Assembly: GCA_965371445.1 (NCBI GenBank)
Contig: CBDUYN010000002.1
Coordinates: 83,674 to 147,673 of the forward strand
Source: DASWIG01 sp965371445
GTDB taxonomy: Bacteria; Acidobacteriota; Thermoanaerobaculia; Multivoradales; J023
DNA length: 64,000 nt
Direction: 5' to 3'
The position numbers were made by a program, and so were the translations under genes. This document shows positions 45,091 to 53,490 of the stretch, piece by piece (the first letter of the stretch is position 1; every line of letters starts with the position of its first letter). Below the pieces are notes generated by a model. It ran no database searches, had not been told where the DNA came from, and saw only the letters and a list, made by a program, of their open reading frames with translations.

Positions 45091-46781
45091 ACCGTTTTCT
45101 CCTTGGCGACCATGGTGTCGTCCTCGTCAAAAATCGAGCCGAAGAAAATCGAGCGGCGCCGCGCCAGCATGTCCTCGAGCGCCGCCGTCATCCGCGCCTT
45201 GACCTCGGCGCTCAAGGCCCGGACCACCAACAGGTCGTCGGCGGCTTCCGGTGGATGGTCGCGCTCGACGTGCATCGGCTCAAGGAACTGAGTATGCCAC
45301 TTCGAGGGCAGAGGAATCGTCCCCATCGTCGGGGTGACGGGGAAAAACGGCCACTCCGCGAGGCGTTTCCACCAGCCCCACTTGATCTTGGCGTAGATCG
45401 GGAAGATCTCGGCGCTGCCGATGGTCACGAATGGGACGATCGGCGCCCGGTACCTGAGCGCCATCCGCACGTATTCGTCGCGTCCGAGCTTGCCGAGCTT
45501 GTAGACGTCCCTGCCGTACATGCGAAAGGCGCCGCGGATGCCCTCGGGGAAGATCGCCAGGACCTCGTCACGCTCCAGGACCCACTCGGCGTTCTCGTAG
45601 CACGCGTGAATGCCGCCGCACTTGACCATGTAGGGCGCCAGGAAGGGGAGCTTGACGAGCGACGGATGGACCAGGAAGCGCGGGCAGCGCCCGAGCTTGC
45701 TGGTCAGGAGATGCATCGCCATGACCCCGTCCCAGGGCTGGAAGCCCCGGTGGGCACCGACGAGGACCACCCTCCCCTCGCGGGGGACGTTTCCCAGGCC
45801 CTTGTACTCGATGCGCCAGTAGACGTCGTGGAGGAAGCGGAAGAGGGTCTTGCCCAGCCGGTCGACGTACTCGCGGTCGGCGCCGAACGGATCGTACTCC
45901 CGGGCCGGATCGCTGAGCGCGGAGTCGTCGACGATCTCCGGCTCGGCTCGCAGCGCCGCGACGGCCTGGGAGCTGGTGAGGCCGACGGGGAGGCTCAACA
46001 TACGGCGGATCGCCGCATCGTCGACGGTCCAGGAGTAACGCAGATAATCGAGTTGCGCCGCGGGAGCGGCTCCGGCTGACGCCAGGAGCTTGCGCAGCGG
46101 CCGCTGTAGCGTGACCGGTACGGGGATACGCCTGGTCCCGGCAGCCTTCAGAGCCTTCTTCAAGGGCATGCCGGAGGCCGGCGCAAGGTTCCAGGCCCTG
46201 CCGCCCACGTCGGCGGGGCCGTGCTCGATCCACCGGCGTACGGCGACGGCGAGGTCCGCCCCGGAGAGGAGCTGGAGCGTCGGGTCGAAGCCCGAGGGCA
46301 CGAAAGCGACGGCGCTCTGAAAAAGCCGGCTCCAATAGCCCATTCCCTTTGGCACGAGCACCGCCGAAGGGCGCAGGACGGTCAGGGTCTCCTCTTTCGC
46401 CCCCAGGGCTTCCCGCGCCGCCGCCTCGACCGAGCGCCAGCTCGACGCGAGCGGGTTCGAGGTCCGCTGTGCCGGCAGGCGGTCCTCGGAAACCCGGCCC
46501 GGGTGGCGGGCGTTGGGCTCGTTGAGCGCGGCGCTCGCGACGAGGATCGTATGGAGCGCTCCGGAAAGCTGCGCGAGGGCTCGCCGGACCGCTTCGGCGT
46601 CGGGAAAGCCACGGACCTCGGGCGGGACGACGACGAAGCGCTCCCAGCCTTCGGAGACGAGGCAGGCGAGATCGTCGCCGAGCGTCGCGCTGCGGCAGCG
46701 CTCGACCGTCGCGCTCGCCTCGAGCTCCTCGAGGAGGAGCTTCGTGAGCACCTGGTCCTCTCCGACGACGACGACCCGCAA
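45087..46781 (-). CDS. PlsC-like acyltransferase with N-terminal Rossmann-type domain
   Basis: 564 residues. Residues 1 to about 270 resemble an SDR/NAD-dependent epimerase-like fold (VVVVGEDQVLTKLLLEEL; GGRAWNLAPASGMPLKKAL) but lack the Gly-rich motif and a YxxxK pair, so probably non-catalytic. Residues from about 320 form a glycerophosphate-type acyltransferase: VGAHRGFQPWDGVM (catalytic His and Asp), FPEGIRGAFRMYG, and APIVPFVTIGSAEIF. It likely transfers an acyl group to a lipid or alcohol acceptor. Located between UnbV-like and UbiB genes. Confidence 0.8.
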   Translation of the reverse strand: MRVVVVGEDQVLTKLLLEELEASATVERCRSATLGDDLACLVSEGWERFVVVPPEVRGFPDAEAVRRALAQLSGALHTILVASAALNEPNARHPGRVSEDRLPAQRTSNPLASSWRSVEAAAREALGAKEETLTVLRPSAVLVPKGMGYWSRLFQSAVAFVPSGFDPTLQLLSGADLAVAVRRWIEHGPADVGGRAWNLAPASGMPLKKALKAAGTRRIPVPVTLQRPLRKLLASAGAAPAAQLDYLRYSWTVDDAAIRRMLSLPVGLTSSQAVAALRAEPEIVDDSALSDPAREYDPFGADREYVDRLGKTLFRFLHDVYWRIEYKGLGNVPREGRVVLVGAHRGFQPWDGVMAMHLLTSKLGRCPRFLVHPSLVKLPFLAPYMVKCGGIHACYENAEWVLERDEVLAIFPEGIRGAFRMYGRDVYKLGKLGRDEYVRMALRYRAPIVPFVTIGSAEIFPIYAKIKWGWWKRLAEWPFFPVTPTMGTIPLPSKWHTQFLEPMHVERDHPPEAADDLLVVRALSAEVKARMTAALEDMLARRRSIFFGSIFDEDDTMVAKEKTV

Positions 46782-46798
46782 TGCCTAGCTCCTCCTGC

Positions 46799-47443
46799 TC
46801 ACGGTCCACCGTCCTCCGAGGCTGTGCTCTCGACAGAAGCGATCTCCGCGCCGCCCTCTACGAGGCGGAGGACACGGTCGACGCCCAGCGCGTCGAGCTC
46901 GGCCGCGTCGAGCCGCCGCGTCGAGCCGCTCGGCCAGGTGACCTCCAGGGCCTCCGCCCCGGTGGCCGCCCCGAGGCCGAAGTGGACCGCGAAGGCCGAC
47001 TGGGCGGCATAGCCGCTGCCCGCCCCGACCCAACGCGTCATGGTCTTCGAGGCTCCGCCGGCCGTCCGGACGGTCAAAGCGACGCGGGCCCCGACGGCGT
47101 CGCGGTTGCTCCGCACCCCGTCGCCCTCGACCTCGACGCGGAGCCAGTGGCGCCCCGGGCTCAGGTGGTTCAAGTAAATCGTCGGTGCCGCGTTGTTGTT
47201 GTTGATCGCGAGGTCCAACCGTCCGTCACCGTCGAGGTCGGCGACCCCGACGCCGCGGCCGTCACGAATGCTGTCGGAGCCCGACGGGCGCGCCACGTCG
47301 ACGAACTGGCCGCCGCCGACGTTCGAAAAAAGGCAATTGTGCTCGTAGCCGTTCCAGGAGCTCTCCCCCACGAAGTCGTAGCTGAAAAAGGTTCCCTGCT
47401 TGTACTGATTCACGTGTGCGACCGCACCGCTGGTGAAGGGCAG
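46799..47443 (-). CDS. C-terminal part of the UnbV-like protein (ASPIC/UnbV domain), downstream of an in-frame TGA
   Basis: The frame continues without shift from the upstream part through a single TGA: after the TGA it reads LPFTSGAVAHVNQYKQGTFF. It contains one more calcium-type repeat (DLDGDGRLDLAINNN) and the ASPIC/UnbV domain (NHLSPGRHWLRVEVEG; VHFGLGAATGAEALEVTWPS). Either translation continues across the stop, or the domain is lost, or reinitiation occurs at a GTG at 47413. A stretch ASTDE-rich tail ends the protein. Confidence 0.75.
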   Translation of the reverse strand: MPFTSGAVAHVNQYKQGTFFSYDFVGESSWNGYEHNCLFSNVGGGQFVDVARPSGSDSIRDGRGVGVADLDGDGRLDLAINNNNAAPTIYLNHLSPGRHWLRVEVEGDGVRSNRDAVGARVALTVRTAGGASKTMTRWVGAGSGYAAQSAFAVHFGLGAATGAEALEVTWPSGSTRRLDAAELDALGVDRVLRLVEGGAEIASVESTASEDGGP

Positions 47444-49282
47444 TCACAAATCGGTCCCCGGCGTATTGGAAATCCAGCCGTTGGCGGCATAGAGGTCCAG
47501 GTCGGTGTCGTTGTCGTAGTCCAGAAAAGCGACGCTCCAGCCCCAGCCGGCACGGCTCGTGTGGCTGTCCTTGAGCTCCTCAAAAGTGACTCGGCCGTCC
47601 ACGCCGCCGCCGCGGTTCTTGAAGAGCGAGTTTCCCTCGCCGATCTGGGTGCCGAGATCCATCCAGTCGTTGCCGATCAGGTCGTAGAGCTTCTTGAACT
47701 CGCCGAAGTCGGCCAGGAACCACTTCGAGCGCAGGACGTTGCGCGTGTACTGGATGACGGTCATGTCCTCGCCGAACCAGCGCTGGTTGGAGTTGATGTT
47801 CGACATGTAGACGTCGAGGTCGCCGTCGTCGTCGAAGTCGCCCAGGGCCACACCCATGCCGCCCGAGAAGTCGAGGATCGCGGCCGACCTGGCCGACTCG
47901 GTGAAGGTGACTACGCCGTCCGCGCCGCCGCCGTTGTTCATGTAGAGGTTCTTGCGGCCGAAGTCGTTGGCGACGACGAGGTCGCTCCAACCGTCGCCGT
48001 CGACGTCGCCGGCGGCGACCGCCAGGCTCCAGCCCACGTCGCCGGTGCCGCTCTCCTCGGTCACGTCGACGAAGCGCTTGCCGCCGTCGTTTCTGAGCAG
48101 CCGGTTGGGCTGGCCGTTCTGGGCGAAAAACGGCAGGCGCGGAAAAGCTTCGAAGGCGTTGCCGTTGACCGCGAGGTAGACGTCGAGGAAACCGTCACGG
48201 TCGTAGTCGAGGAGCGTCGCCGCGGTGACCGGCGCGACGAGGTTCAAACCCGCGGCCTCGGTCGCGTCGGTGAAGGTGCCCTCGCCCTGGTTCTCGAAAT
48301 AGAGGCTCGGGGCGAGATAACGGCCGACAAAGAGATCCCGGTCGCCGTCGTTGTCGAAGTCGGCGAAAAGCGCCGTGTGGACCTGGTCGAGGCCTCCGAG
48401 GCCGGCCTCTTGGGTGACGTCCGAAAAACGCGGCAGGCCGTCTTCCCCGGAGGTGCCCTCGTTGCGATAGAGCCGGCATTCGACGCCGCCGAGAAAGAAG
48501 AGGTCGTCCCGGCCGTCGCCGTTGTAGTCGGCCGCCGAGATGCCGCCCGAGGCATGCTGGATGACCCCGAACTGGAGCTCGTCGCGGTACTTCTTCATGT
48601 GCAGCTTCGGATCTCTCCGATGCACGAAGTCGACACCGAGCGCCGCGGCGTCGACGGCGACGAACCCCTGGGCGTCGCCCGAGACCCGGATGCCCTCGAC
48701 GAGCTCGTCGCGCTCGATCCTCCAGGCGTAGGGCTCCTCGGCGGCTGGCTCGTTGAGAAGTCGCCAGCGGTAAAACATCCGATCCTGGAAGATCGCGCCC
48801 TCCGCCTCGACGCCGTCGAGGATGAGCTTCATCGTCAAGGTGACGTCGCGCTCGGGCTCGATCTGCTCGATCATGTCGATCTTGCAGATCGTCTGATCGA
48901 TTCGCTGCAGGCCGGCGAGATAGGTGCCGGCTTCGGCCAGGTGCTCTTTGCGGCCGAAGTCGGCGTCGCCGCTCTTGACGAGGTCGCGGATCGTGATGTC
49001 GCCCTCCTGGCGCGGCTCACCCCAGACCCACGAGCCACGGCCGGGTGAGCTGTAGCCCGCGGCAAGGAGCCCTCCCAGGGGAGACGGATCGCCCGCGGCC
49101 TGTGCCTCTTCGAGGTGCGTGCAATAGCTCTTCAAGAAGTCGTTGATCGTCTTGCCGGTGTTGTAGAACCTGGCGTGCTCGGTGTCCTTTTGCGACATGC
49201 TGCGAAACGCACCGAGGACGATCACCAGCACGATCGCCACGGGGACGACCAGAAAGCTGACGATCTTCTGTCGTTTGCTCAT
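47444..49282 (-). CDS. FG-GAP/VCBS repeat (CRTAC1/UnbV-like) protein, N-terminal part
   Basis: 612 residues before a TGA at 47444-47446. N-terminal membrane anchor (FLVVPVAIVLVIVLGAF), an NTF2-like linker region, then a beta-propeller with calcium-binding loops: DYNGDGRDDLF, DFDNDGDRDLF, DYDRDGFLDVY, DVDGDGWSDLV, DFDDDGDLDVY and DYDNDTDLDLY. Homologues are about 800-830 residues and end in an ASPIC/UnbV domain, which is encoded in the same frame after the TGA. UnbV relatives accompany enediyne clusters. Intergenic distances are 55 and 17 bases. Confidence 0.85.
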   Translation of the reverse strand: MSKRQKIVSFLVVPVAIVLVIVLGAFRSMSQKDTEHARFYNTGKTINDFLKSYCTHLEEAQAAGDPSPLGGLLAAGYSSPGRGSWVWGEPRQEGDITIRDLVKSGDADFGRKEHLAEAGTYLAGLQRIDQTICKIDMIEQIEPERDVTLTMKLILDGVEAEGAIFQDRMFYRWRLLNEPAAEEPYAWRIERDELVEGIRVSGDAQGFVAVDAAALGVDFVHRRDPKLHMKKYRDELQFGVIQHASGGISAADYNGDGRDDLFFLGGVECRLYRNEGTSGEDGLPRFSDVTQEAGLGGLDQVHTALFADFDNDGDRDLFVGRYLAPSLYFENQGEGTFTDATEAAGLNLVAPVTAATLLDYDRDGFLDVYLAVNGNAFEAFPRLPFFAQNGQPNRLLRNDGGKRFVDVTEESGTGDVGWSLAVAAGDVDGDGWSDLVVANDFGRKNLYMNNGGGADGVVTFTESARSAAILDFSGGMGVALGDFDDDGDLDVYMSNINSNQRWFGEDMTVIQYTRNVLRSKWFLADFGEFKKLYDLIGNDWMDLGTQIGEGNSLFKNRGGGVDGRVTFEELKDSHTSRAGWGWSVAFLDYDNDTDLDLYAANGWISNTPGTDL

Positions 49283-49337
49283 CTGTCTTTCTCCTGGACT
49301 CTTCGTGGTTGAGCATTCTTGAGAGGCTGTCTGTTTC

Positions 49338-50948
49338 TCAGGACGCTACTTTGAGCGGCCCTTCGTCGAGGAGCTCGGCCCCTTGGATCGGGGCTCCGAG
49401 GCCGTCGCGCGGACGCCACGCCGGGAGCTTCCCCACCACCGCCTCGGCCGCGTGGACGGCCGAGATGATCACCGGGGTGATGCCGCCGCCGGGACGTGTC
49501 CAATGTCCTGTCAGGTAAAGGTTCTCGACCGGCCCAACGATTGAGGGACGGCCGTCTCCCAGCTGCTCGGGCGACATCTCCCAGCCGAGCATCGCGCCGA
49601 CCTGGTTCGAGGTGAAACGCCACGAGGTACGCGCCGAGGCGCTCGTCGTGACGACGATCTTGCGCTCGATTCCCGGAATGACGTTCTTCAGGTGGTCGAG
49701 GACGTAGGCCTCGATCCCCGCCTTGTGGGCCGCCCAGTCCTTGACGTTGTGGTAGTCCAGGTCGAGCACTTTCTGGATGATGACGATCTGTCCTCCGGGC
49801 GGCGCCATCGCCGGCTCGTAGAGGGTCGGAGCGAAGACCTTGCAGCGCAGGCCACCTTGGCCCACGAGGTCGGGGTCCCACTCGTTCCAGTAGTAGCCCT
49901 GGGCCGCTTCGAGCTCCTCGTCGGAGACGCCGCGCAGCCCCAGGTGGCAAAGGTAGCAGGGGAAGGTGGGCTTGAGCGCCAGGACTTCTTCGCGCAGCTC
50001 CGGCGCCACGTGGCGCTCGTCGAGGAGGTTCAGGTACGTGTAGAGCAGGTCGGCGTTCGAGACCACGAAGCCGGCGCCGATGCGGCGTACGCCCTTGAGC
50101 TGCCCGCGGGTCGTCTCCAGACGCACGCCGCAGGCTTTGCCCTTCCTGACCAGGATCTTGTCGACCCTACTCGAGATCAGGATGTGGCCGCCCGCCTTTT
50201 CGAAGCGGTACGCGAGCTCGTCGGCAAAGGCCTGCGAGCCGCCCTCCGGGTAGTAGTTGCCGAGGAAGTAGGAGAGGCGAAGCATCGAGTCGAACACAAA
50301 CGACGTCCGCTTCGGCGGCGAGCCCCAGTGCGGGCAGTCGGCCGTCAAGAGGAGCTTCAACTTCTCGTCGACGAGGTAACGGTCGAGCGCGTCGCGCATC
50401 GTCATGTCGCGCCAGTCGCCGAGGCGTCCGGGGTCGCGGCCCTTGAAGTAGCACAGCAGCCCCAGGAGGTAGGTCTTGCGGACGGCGTCGAAGAAGCGCC
50501 CGAGGTTCGCTTTCTCGTGCGGGAACTCGGCGTCGAGCTTGGCGCGGTAGGTCTCGAAGCCGGCCGGGACCTCGAAGCGCGAGCCGTCGGGGAAATGGAA
50601 GGTGTCGACCGGGTCCATCTTGACCCAGCCGGTCTCGACGCCGAGCTCGGCGAGGAGCTTGCCGGTCATCGTCGTCGGATTTCCCAGCAGCGGATAGAAG
50701 TGGGTGGCGGCGTCGAAGGTGTAGCCCTTGCGGCGAAAGGAGCTGCAGTAGCCGCCGACCATGTAGTGCTGCTCGACGAGCAGCACCCGCAGGCCGGCGC
50801 GGGCGAGCTTGTTGGCGCAGACGAGGCCGCCGATGCCGGCGCCGATCGTGACCACGTCGTAATGGGTCTCGGGCTCCTCGCGGCGCAGGCCCTTGAAGGG
50901 GCGCCGCTGCGCCCCGGCGCGTGCGCCCTTACGTCCGGCGCCGCTCAT
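49338..50948 (-). CDS. CrtI-like FAD-dependent desaturase/isomerase
   Basis: 536 residues. Dinucleotide-binding VVTIGAGIGGLVCANKLARA with the acidic ribose site VEQHYMVGGYCSSF, and the C-terminal FAD motif LYLTGHWTRPGGGITPVI are those of phytoene desaturase/CRTISO/retinol saturase relatives. It should introduce, saturate or isomerise double bonds in a long hydrophobic chain. ATG at 50948 overlaps the HMG-CoA reductase stop (ATGA). The N-terminus is Arg/Lys-rich. Confidence 0.9.
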   Translation of the reverse strand: MSGAGRKGARAGAQRRPFKGLRREEPETHYDVVTIGAGIGGLVCANKLARAGLRVLLVEQHYMVGGYCSSFRRKGYTFDAATHFYPLLGNPTTMTGKLLAELGVETGWVKMDPVDTFHFPDGSRFEVPAGFETYRAKLDAEFPHEKANLGRFFDAVRKTYLLGLLCYFKGRDPGRLGDWRDMTMRDALDRYLVDEKLKLLLTADCPHWGSPPKRTSFVFDSMLRLSYFLGNYYPEGGSQAFADELAYRFEKAGGHILISSRVDKILVRKGKACGVRLETTRGQLKGVRRIGAGFVVSNADLLYTYLNLLDERHVAPELREEVLALKPTFPCYLCHLGLRGVSDEELEAAQGYYWNEWDPDLVGQGGLRCKVFAPTLYEPAMAPPGGQIVIIQKVLDLDYHNVKDWAAHKAGIEAYVLDHLKNVIPGIERKIVVTTSASARTSWRFTSNQVGAMLGWEMSPEQLGDGRPSIVGPVENLYLTGHWTRPGGGITPVIISAVHAAEAVVGKLPAWRPRDGLGAPIQGAELLDEGPLKVAS

Positions 50949-52222
50949 GGCTCGTCCTCCTGCGGACGGTTGCGTCCGAGGCTTTCGTGGGCGGCGACGA
51001 GCTCGCCCGAGGCGATGGCCGCGGCCATCGACATCTCGCCGGCAAGGAGCGTCGCGGCGACGATCTCGGCGAGCTTCAAGGCACCGCGGCCGTCGCGGCC
51101 CTCGCCGTCGCAACCGAGCATCGCCAGGCACTCGCGGCTCGTGCCGAGCCGCGTTCCGCCGCCCACCGTCGCCACGCTGAGCGACGGCAGCGTGACGCTC
51201 GCATACAAATCGCCGTCCTCGGTCGTCTCGAAGTTCGTGATGCCGACCGCCGAGTTGGCGACGTTGGCGACGTCCTGGCCGCAGGCGATGAAGAGCGCCG
51301 TCAGGCCGTTCGCGTAGTGGCCGTTGTAGCCGATGGCACCGGTCTGAAGGTGGCCGAGCACCGTGTGGTGCCAGAGGTCGACGATCTCCTCGGGGGTGGC
51401 GTGGAGCACCGCTCGGGCCAACCGCGCCGGGAGGCGCACGCCGGCCGTCACCTTCTTGCCCTTGCCGCCGCGCAGGATCGACCCCGAGGCGCGCTTCTCC
51501 GAGCCGTAGCCGCTGAAGATGTAGTAGCGCGGGCCACCCAGCTGCTCGCGGATGTAGCGGCAGGCCTCGTCGGCCGCTTTGCACATCATGTTCATGCCCT
51601 GCGCGTCGGCGGTGAAGAAAGAGAGGTCGAAAATGAGCTCGCGGCCCACCGGCAGGCAGTCGATCGAGCGCAGGACGCCGTGCCGAGTGGTCGCCGAGGC
51701 GGCGGAGGCGATCTCGGAGAAATGCGTCCGCACCTGCTCGGCGAAAGCGTGCGCCGAGGCGACGTCGTCGAACAGGAAGACCGGGGAGATGCGGTTGCGG
51801 TCGACGTAGACGCGCGCCTGGGCGCCGCCCGAGCGCGTGATCGCCACCGCGCCCCGCTCGTAGGAGCGCACCAGCGCTCCTTCCGTCGTCGCCAGCGGCA
51901 CGTAGAAGATGCCGTCGGCGTGCTCGCCCCGCACCCGCAGAGGACCCGCCACCCCGAGCGGCATCTGGACCGCGCCGATCGGGTTCTCGACGTTGCCGCG
52001 CATCTCCTCGCTGGGGATCGAGAACGACCCGACCTGGGAAAGCTTCGCCCCGGTCTCCTTCTCCACCCAGGCGCGGCGCTTCTCGACCTGCGGACGGTCG
52101 TAGCCCTGGTTCTTGAGCCGTGGCACGATGCGCAGGGCTCCGGGCTCCGGGGGCTCGCGCCGCCCCGCGTCGTCCGCCGGTTCCGGGAGAGGCGAAGTCA
52201 CCGTTTGGGACATCGTCGGCAT
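50945..52222 (-). CDS. Hydroxymethylglutaryl-CoA reductase
   Basis: 425 residues. ENPIGAVQMPLGVAGPLRV and PLATTEGALVRS (catalytic Glu), DAQGMNMMCKA, GQDVANVANSA (Asp), GTRLGTSRECLAMLGC and the C-terminal His in AAHESLGRN are the classic HMGR motifs, nearest the class I type. It reduces HMG-CoA to mevalonate with NADPH. Being in an operon with KS, chain-length factor and ACP, it may supply isoprenoid precursors or reduce another acyl thioester. No other mevalonate genes are seen here. Confidence 0.9.
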   Translation of the reverse strand: MPTMSQTVTSPLPEPADDAGRREPPEPGALRIVPRLKNQGYDRPQVEKRRAWVEKETGAKLSQVGSFSIPSEEMRGNVENPIGAVQMPLGVAGPLRVRGEHADGIFYVPLATTEGALVRSYERGAVAITRSGGAQARVYVDRNRISPVFLFDDVASAHAFAEQVRTHFSEIASAASATTRHGVLRSIDCLPVGRELIFDLSFFTADAQGMNMMCKAADEACRYIREQLGGPRYYIFSGYGSEKRASGSILRGGKGKKVTAGVRLPARLARAVLHATPEEIVDLWHHTVLGHLQTGAIGYNGHYANGLTALFIACGQDVANVANSAVGITNFETTEDGDLYASVTLPSLSVATVGGGTRLGTSRECLAMLGCDGEGRDGRGALKLAEIVAATLLAGEMSMAAAIASGELVAAHESLGRNRPQEDEP

Positions 52223-52230
52223 GCCTCCGT

Positions 52231-53490
52231 CTATTTCCGTTCGATCACCAGCGCGCAGGCGCTGCCGTCGAAGCTCGAGGCGTGGACGAGACCGCGGCGC
52301 ATGGCGAGGCGGCGGCTCTCGGAAGAAGCCGAGGCGAGCGGGAAGCCCTCCTCCACCTCGCCGAGGCCGGCGATCCCCGGCATCTCGCCGCGGCGCATCG
52401 ATTCGATCAAAGCCACCGTCTGGAAAACCCCCGAAGCGCCGAGGGATTCGCCGAGCTGTCCCTTGACGGCCAGCACCGGGAGCTCCGCCGCCCGCTCGCC
52501 GAGGGCCCGCGCCAGGCCCGCGGCCTCGAAACGGTCGCCGGCGACGCTGCCGTTGGCCCCCGCCGACAGGGCGTCGATCGAGGCCGGCTCGCAGCCGGCG
52601 TCGGCAAGGGCCAGCGCGACGCTACGCTCGACCGCCGAGGTGGCGCTTTCGGGGTCGCGGCCCCGCGAGGGGTCGAAACCGCTCGCATGACCGTGGATCT
52701 CGGCCAGGACCGAGGCGCTCCGCGCCGCCGCCGCTGCGGCCTCTTCGAGCACCAGGAACGCCGCCCCTTCGCCGAGGCTGAAGCCGTTGCGCGCCGCCGC
52801 GAAGGGCACCGGGCAGGGCTCGGCGCCGCCACCTGCGGAGCCTCGGTTCGCGGCACCGGCCAGGAGCCCCGCCTGGTGATAGCCATAAAACGACTCGAAG
52901 CAAAGCTCCTCGGCGCCCCCCGCGAGCACCACCTCGGCGCGGCCCGAGCGCACCATGTCGGTGGCGTAGGCGAGGGCCTTCAAGCCCGCCGCCGCGCCGC
53001 CGGCCACCGTCGAGTTGGTCCCCCGCAGGCCGTACCAGATGGCCGTCTGGCCCGCCGCCGCGTTGATCACGCTGTTGGCGAAGTCGAAGGGCTTGGCGTA
53101 CTTCGGACCCGCTTCGACGGCCCGGCGGTCGAACTCGGCGATCGTGCGCACGCTCCCGAACGTCGTCCCCAGGACGAGGCAAAGCTCGCGCTCGCCGCGC
53201 CTCTCTTCGTCCCAGCCGCTCGCTTCCAGCGCCAGGTGGGTGGCGACGATCGCCAGGCGGCCCGTACGGTCGACAGGACGGAAGTTGGCCCGGCCGAGGA
53301 GCTCGCGGGGATCGAAGTCAATCTCGCCGCCTTTCGCGACACGCAGGCCGTCGGTCTTGAAGAGGCTGATCTCCTTCAAGGCGCTCGATCCGGCAAGGAG
53401 CGCCTCGTAAAGCTCCCCGGGACTCTTGCCCAGCGGCGAGAGCAGGCCGATACCGGTGACGACGACCCGGCGGTTTGCGGTGTGGCTCAT
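52231..53490 (-). CDS. Chain-length-factor-like ketosynthase (inactive site)
   Basis: 419 residues with the FabF-type fold (VVVTGIGLLSPLGKSPGEL). The nucleophile Cys region (normally VSTACASG) reads VAGGAAAG, the first His motif reads SAGANGSV, and the GH motif reads KGQLGESLGASG, so all three catalytic residues are absent. This is the pattern of a chain-length factor, expected to pair with the active KS encoded upstream. ATG at 53490 overlaps that gene's stop. Confidence 0.85.
   Translation of the reverse strand: MSHTANRRVVVTGIGLLSPLGKSPGELYEALLAGSSALKEISLFKTDGLRVAKGGEIDFDPRELLGRANFRPVDRTGRLAIVATHLALEASGWDEERRGERELCLVLGTTFGSVRTIAEFDRRAVEAGPKYAKPFDFANSVINAAAGQTAIWYGLRGTNSTVAGGAAAGLKALAYATDMVRSGRAEVVLAGGAEELCFESFYGYHQAGLLAGAANRGSAGGGAEPCPVPFAAARNGFSLGEGAAFLVLEEAAAAAARSASVLAEIHGHASGFDPSRGRDPESATSAVERSVALALADAGCEPASIDALSAGANGSVAGDRFEAAGLARALGERAAELPVLAVKGQLGESLGASGVFQTVALIESMRRGEMPGIAGLGEVEEGFPLASASSESRRLAMRRGLVHASSFDGSACALVIERK

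Noticed and set aside
43400..45130. Open minus-strand frame upstream of the phasin-like gene
   Set aside because: Out-of-frame shadow of the intact UbiB gene; only the last 112 codons (43061-43399) are coding.
47444..47446. Selenocysteine codon in the UnbV-like gene
   Set aside because: No SECIS-like hairpin was evident after the TGA, no Cys is expected at this place, and no selenoprotein genes are in the window; nonsense mutation or readthrough is simpler.
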